A stretch of 64,000 bases of DNA, from assembly GCF_017526105.1 (NCBI RefSeq), contig NZ_CP071839.1, positions 3,712,001 to 3,776,000 on the forward strand, written 5' to 3'. Below, piece by piece: positions 63,534 to 64,000 of this stretch; position 1 is the stretch's first letter; every line of letters begins with the position of its first letter. Under the pieces are notes generated by a model, which ran no database searches, was not told where the DNA came from, and saw only the letters and a list, made by a program, of their open reading frames with translations. The position numbers were made by a program, and so were the translations under genes. This DNA is from Streptomyces cyanogenus (lineage in GTDB: Bacteria; Actinomycetota; Actinomycetes; Streptomycetales; Streptomycetaceae).

Positions 63534-64000
63534 CTACAACCCGCCCAGCCCCGGAGGATCGTCGTAGCCCGGGTCGAAGGACCCGGAGTCGGGCCACTTG
63601 GTGGCCTCCCGCAAAGCGTCCAGCCTCGGGTACATCGAGCCACGAGCGGCCTTCCCCAGATCCACGGCGTCCGTGCCGCGTAGCCCGTCGTTCCCCGCCG
63701 GCGCCCACACCCCCTCGGGAAACCGGACCGCGTGCTCGGCGAGCGCCGCACGCCCCGCCTCCGTGACCCACCCGCCCCCCACGCTCTCGTGCCGATGAGC
63801 GAATCCACCGGCCACCATCACCACCACCACGACCCCGAGCACCACCCACACCGGCCCGCCCTGCGCCGCGGCCACGGCGACCGCCGCCACGCCCAGCGCC
63901 CCTGACACCCAGTGAGCCCCCCACAACCACCAGTCGGCCGCGTCGAACGCCCGCACCCGCGACGGACCGCCGTCGACCAGCCCCCACTCCGCCAGGCGGT
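63534..64000 (-). CDS. Partial membrane protein, unknown function
   Basis: The frame is open from the window edge to the stop at 63534, at least 155 residues; the start lies beyond base 64000. It begins RLAEWGLVDGGPSRVRAFDA, then has two hydrophobic segments (WWLWGAHWVSGALGVAAVAVA and VWVVLGVVVVVMVAGG) and a soluble C-terminus ending DPGYDDPPGLGGL. No family recognised. It converges on the SUKH-3 gene with 9 bp between the stops. Confidence 0.6.
   Translation of the reverse strand, partial: RLAEWGLVDGGPSRVRAFDAADWWLWGAHWVSGALGVAAVAVAAAQGGPVWVVLGVVVVVMVAGGFAHRHESVGGGWVTEAGRAALAEHAVRFPEGVWAPAGNDGLRGTDAVDLGKAARGSMYPRLDALREATKWPDSGSFDPGYDDPPGLGGL

Overview
The window is a 64 kb piece of a very GC-rich actinobacterial chromosome, almost certainly from Streptomyces. 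Signs of this are the third-position GC bias, frequent GTG/TTG starts, two resuscitation-promoting-factor genes (one behind a c-di-AMP riboswitch), and a tRNA-Leu with anticodon UAA, the developmental tRNA bldA. The gene order (hut genes, cystathionine beta-synthase, bldA, ndh, ppx, divIC, eno, rpf, P450, mazG, surA-like, kinase, mfd) matches what I remember of a conserved core region in Streptomyces coelicolor. No search was run to confirm that.

Layout. 1-4867 (minus): histidine degradation operon hutU - M20 hydrolase - hutF - hutI (cut by the window edge). 5007-6377: PLP decarboxylase. 6556-8666: four-gene roadblock/LC7 cassette whose first gene carries the only in-frame TTA codon I found. 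8674-12132: membrane protein, RpiR regulator, and a divergent SDR/XRE pair. 12505-16425: cystathionine beta-synthase, SGNH hydrolase, thiolase. 16703-19630: small conserved genes, a Bax-inhibitor-1 protein and a MazG-like protein. 19715-19798: bldA. 20202-23500: MacB-type ABC module. 23565-30597 (minus): cyclopropane fatty acid synthase-like enzyme, ndh, ppx, DUF501, divIC and eno. 30932-33076: two Rpf-LysM proteins. 33365-39694: DUF899, P450, MazG, SurA-like lipoprotein, Ser/Thr kinase and a membrane protein. 39895-42216: an HTH-methylase-specificity fusion with a 9-residue tandem repeat. 42408-44955: small secreted peptide candidate, lipoproteins, GNAT. 45207-48737: mfd. 49451-52851: second MacB-type ABC module. 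53297-57056: MFS exporter and DUF485/solute:sodium symporter pair. 57084-57971: coiled-coil DivIVA-like protein. 58165-63524: SUKH/deaminase/nuclease locus. 63534-end: partial membrane protein.

Most genes are housekeeping or conserved Streptomyces genes. Three places stand out. First, the 58-63.5 kb locus combines polymorphic-toxin-type enzymatic domains (two deaminase-like, one WHH nuclease-like) with SUKH-family immunity domains, and two of its proteins carry both kinds of domain in one chain. Second, bldA lies 13 kb from a roadblock gene with a TTA at codon 8, a direct translational link to development. Third, short GC-rich hairpin-like sequences appear to be inserted in frame in at least four unrelated genes. 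Regulatory signals include a ydaO (c-di-AMP) riboswitch, a Rex-type operator before ndh, a hut-operator-like dyad, and many hairpin terminators.
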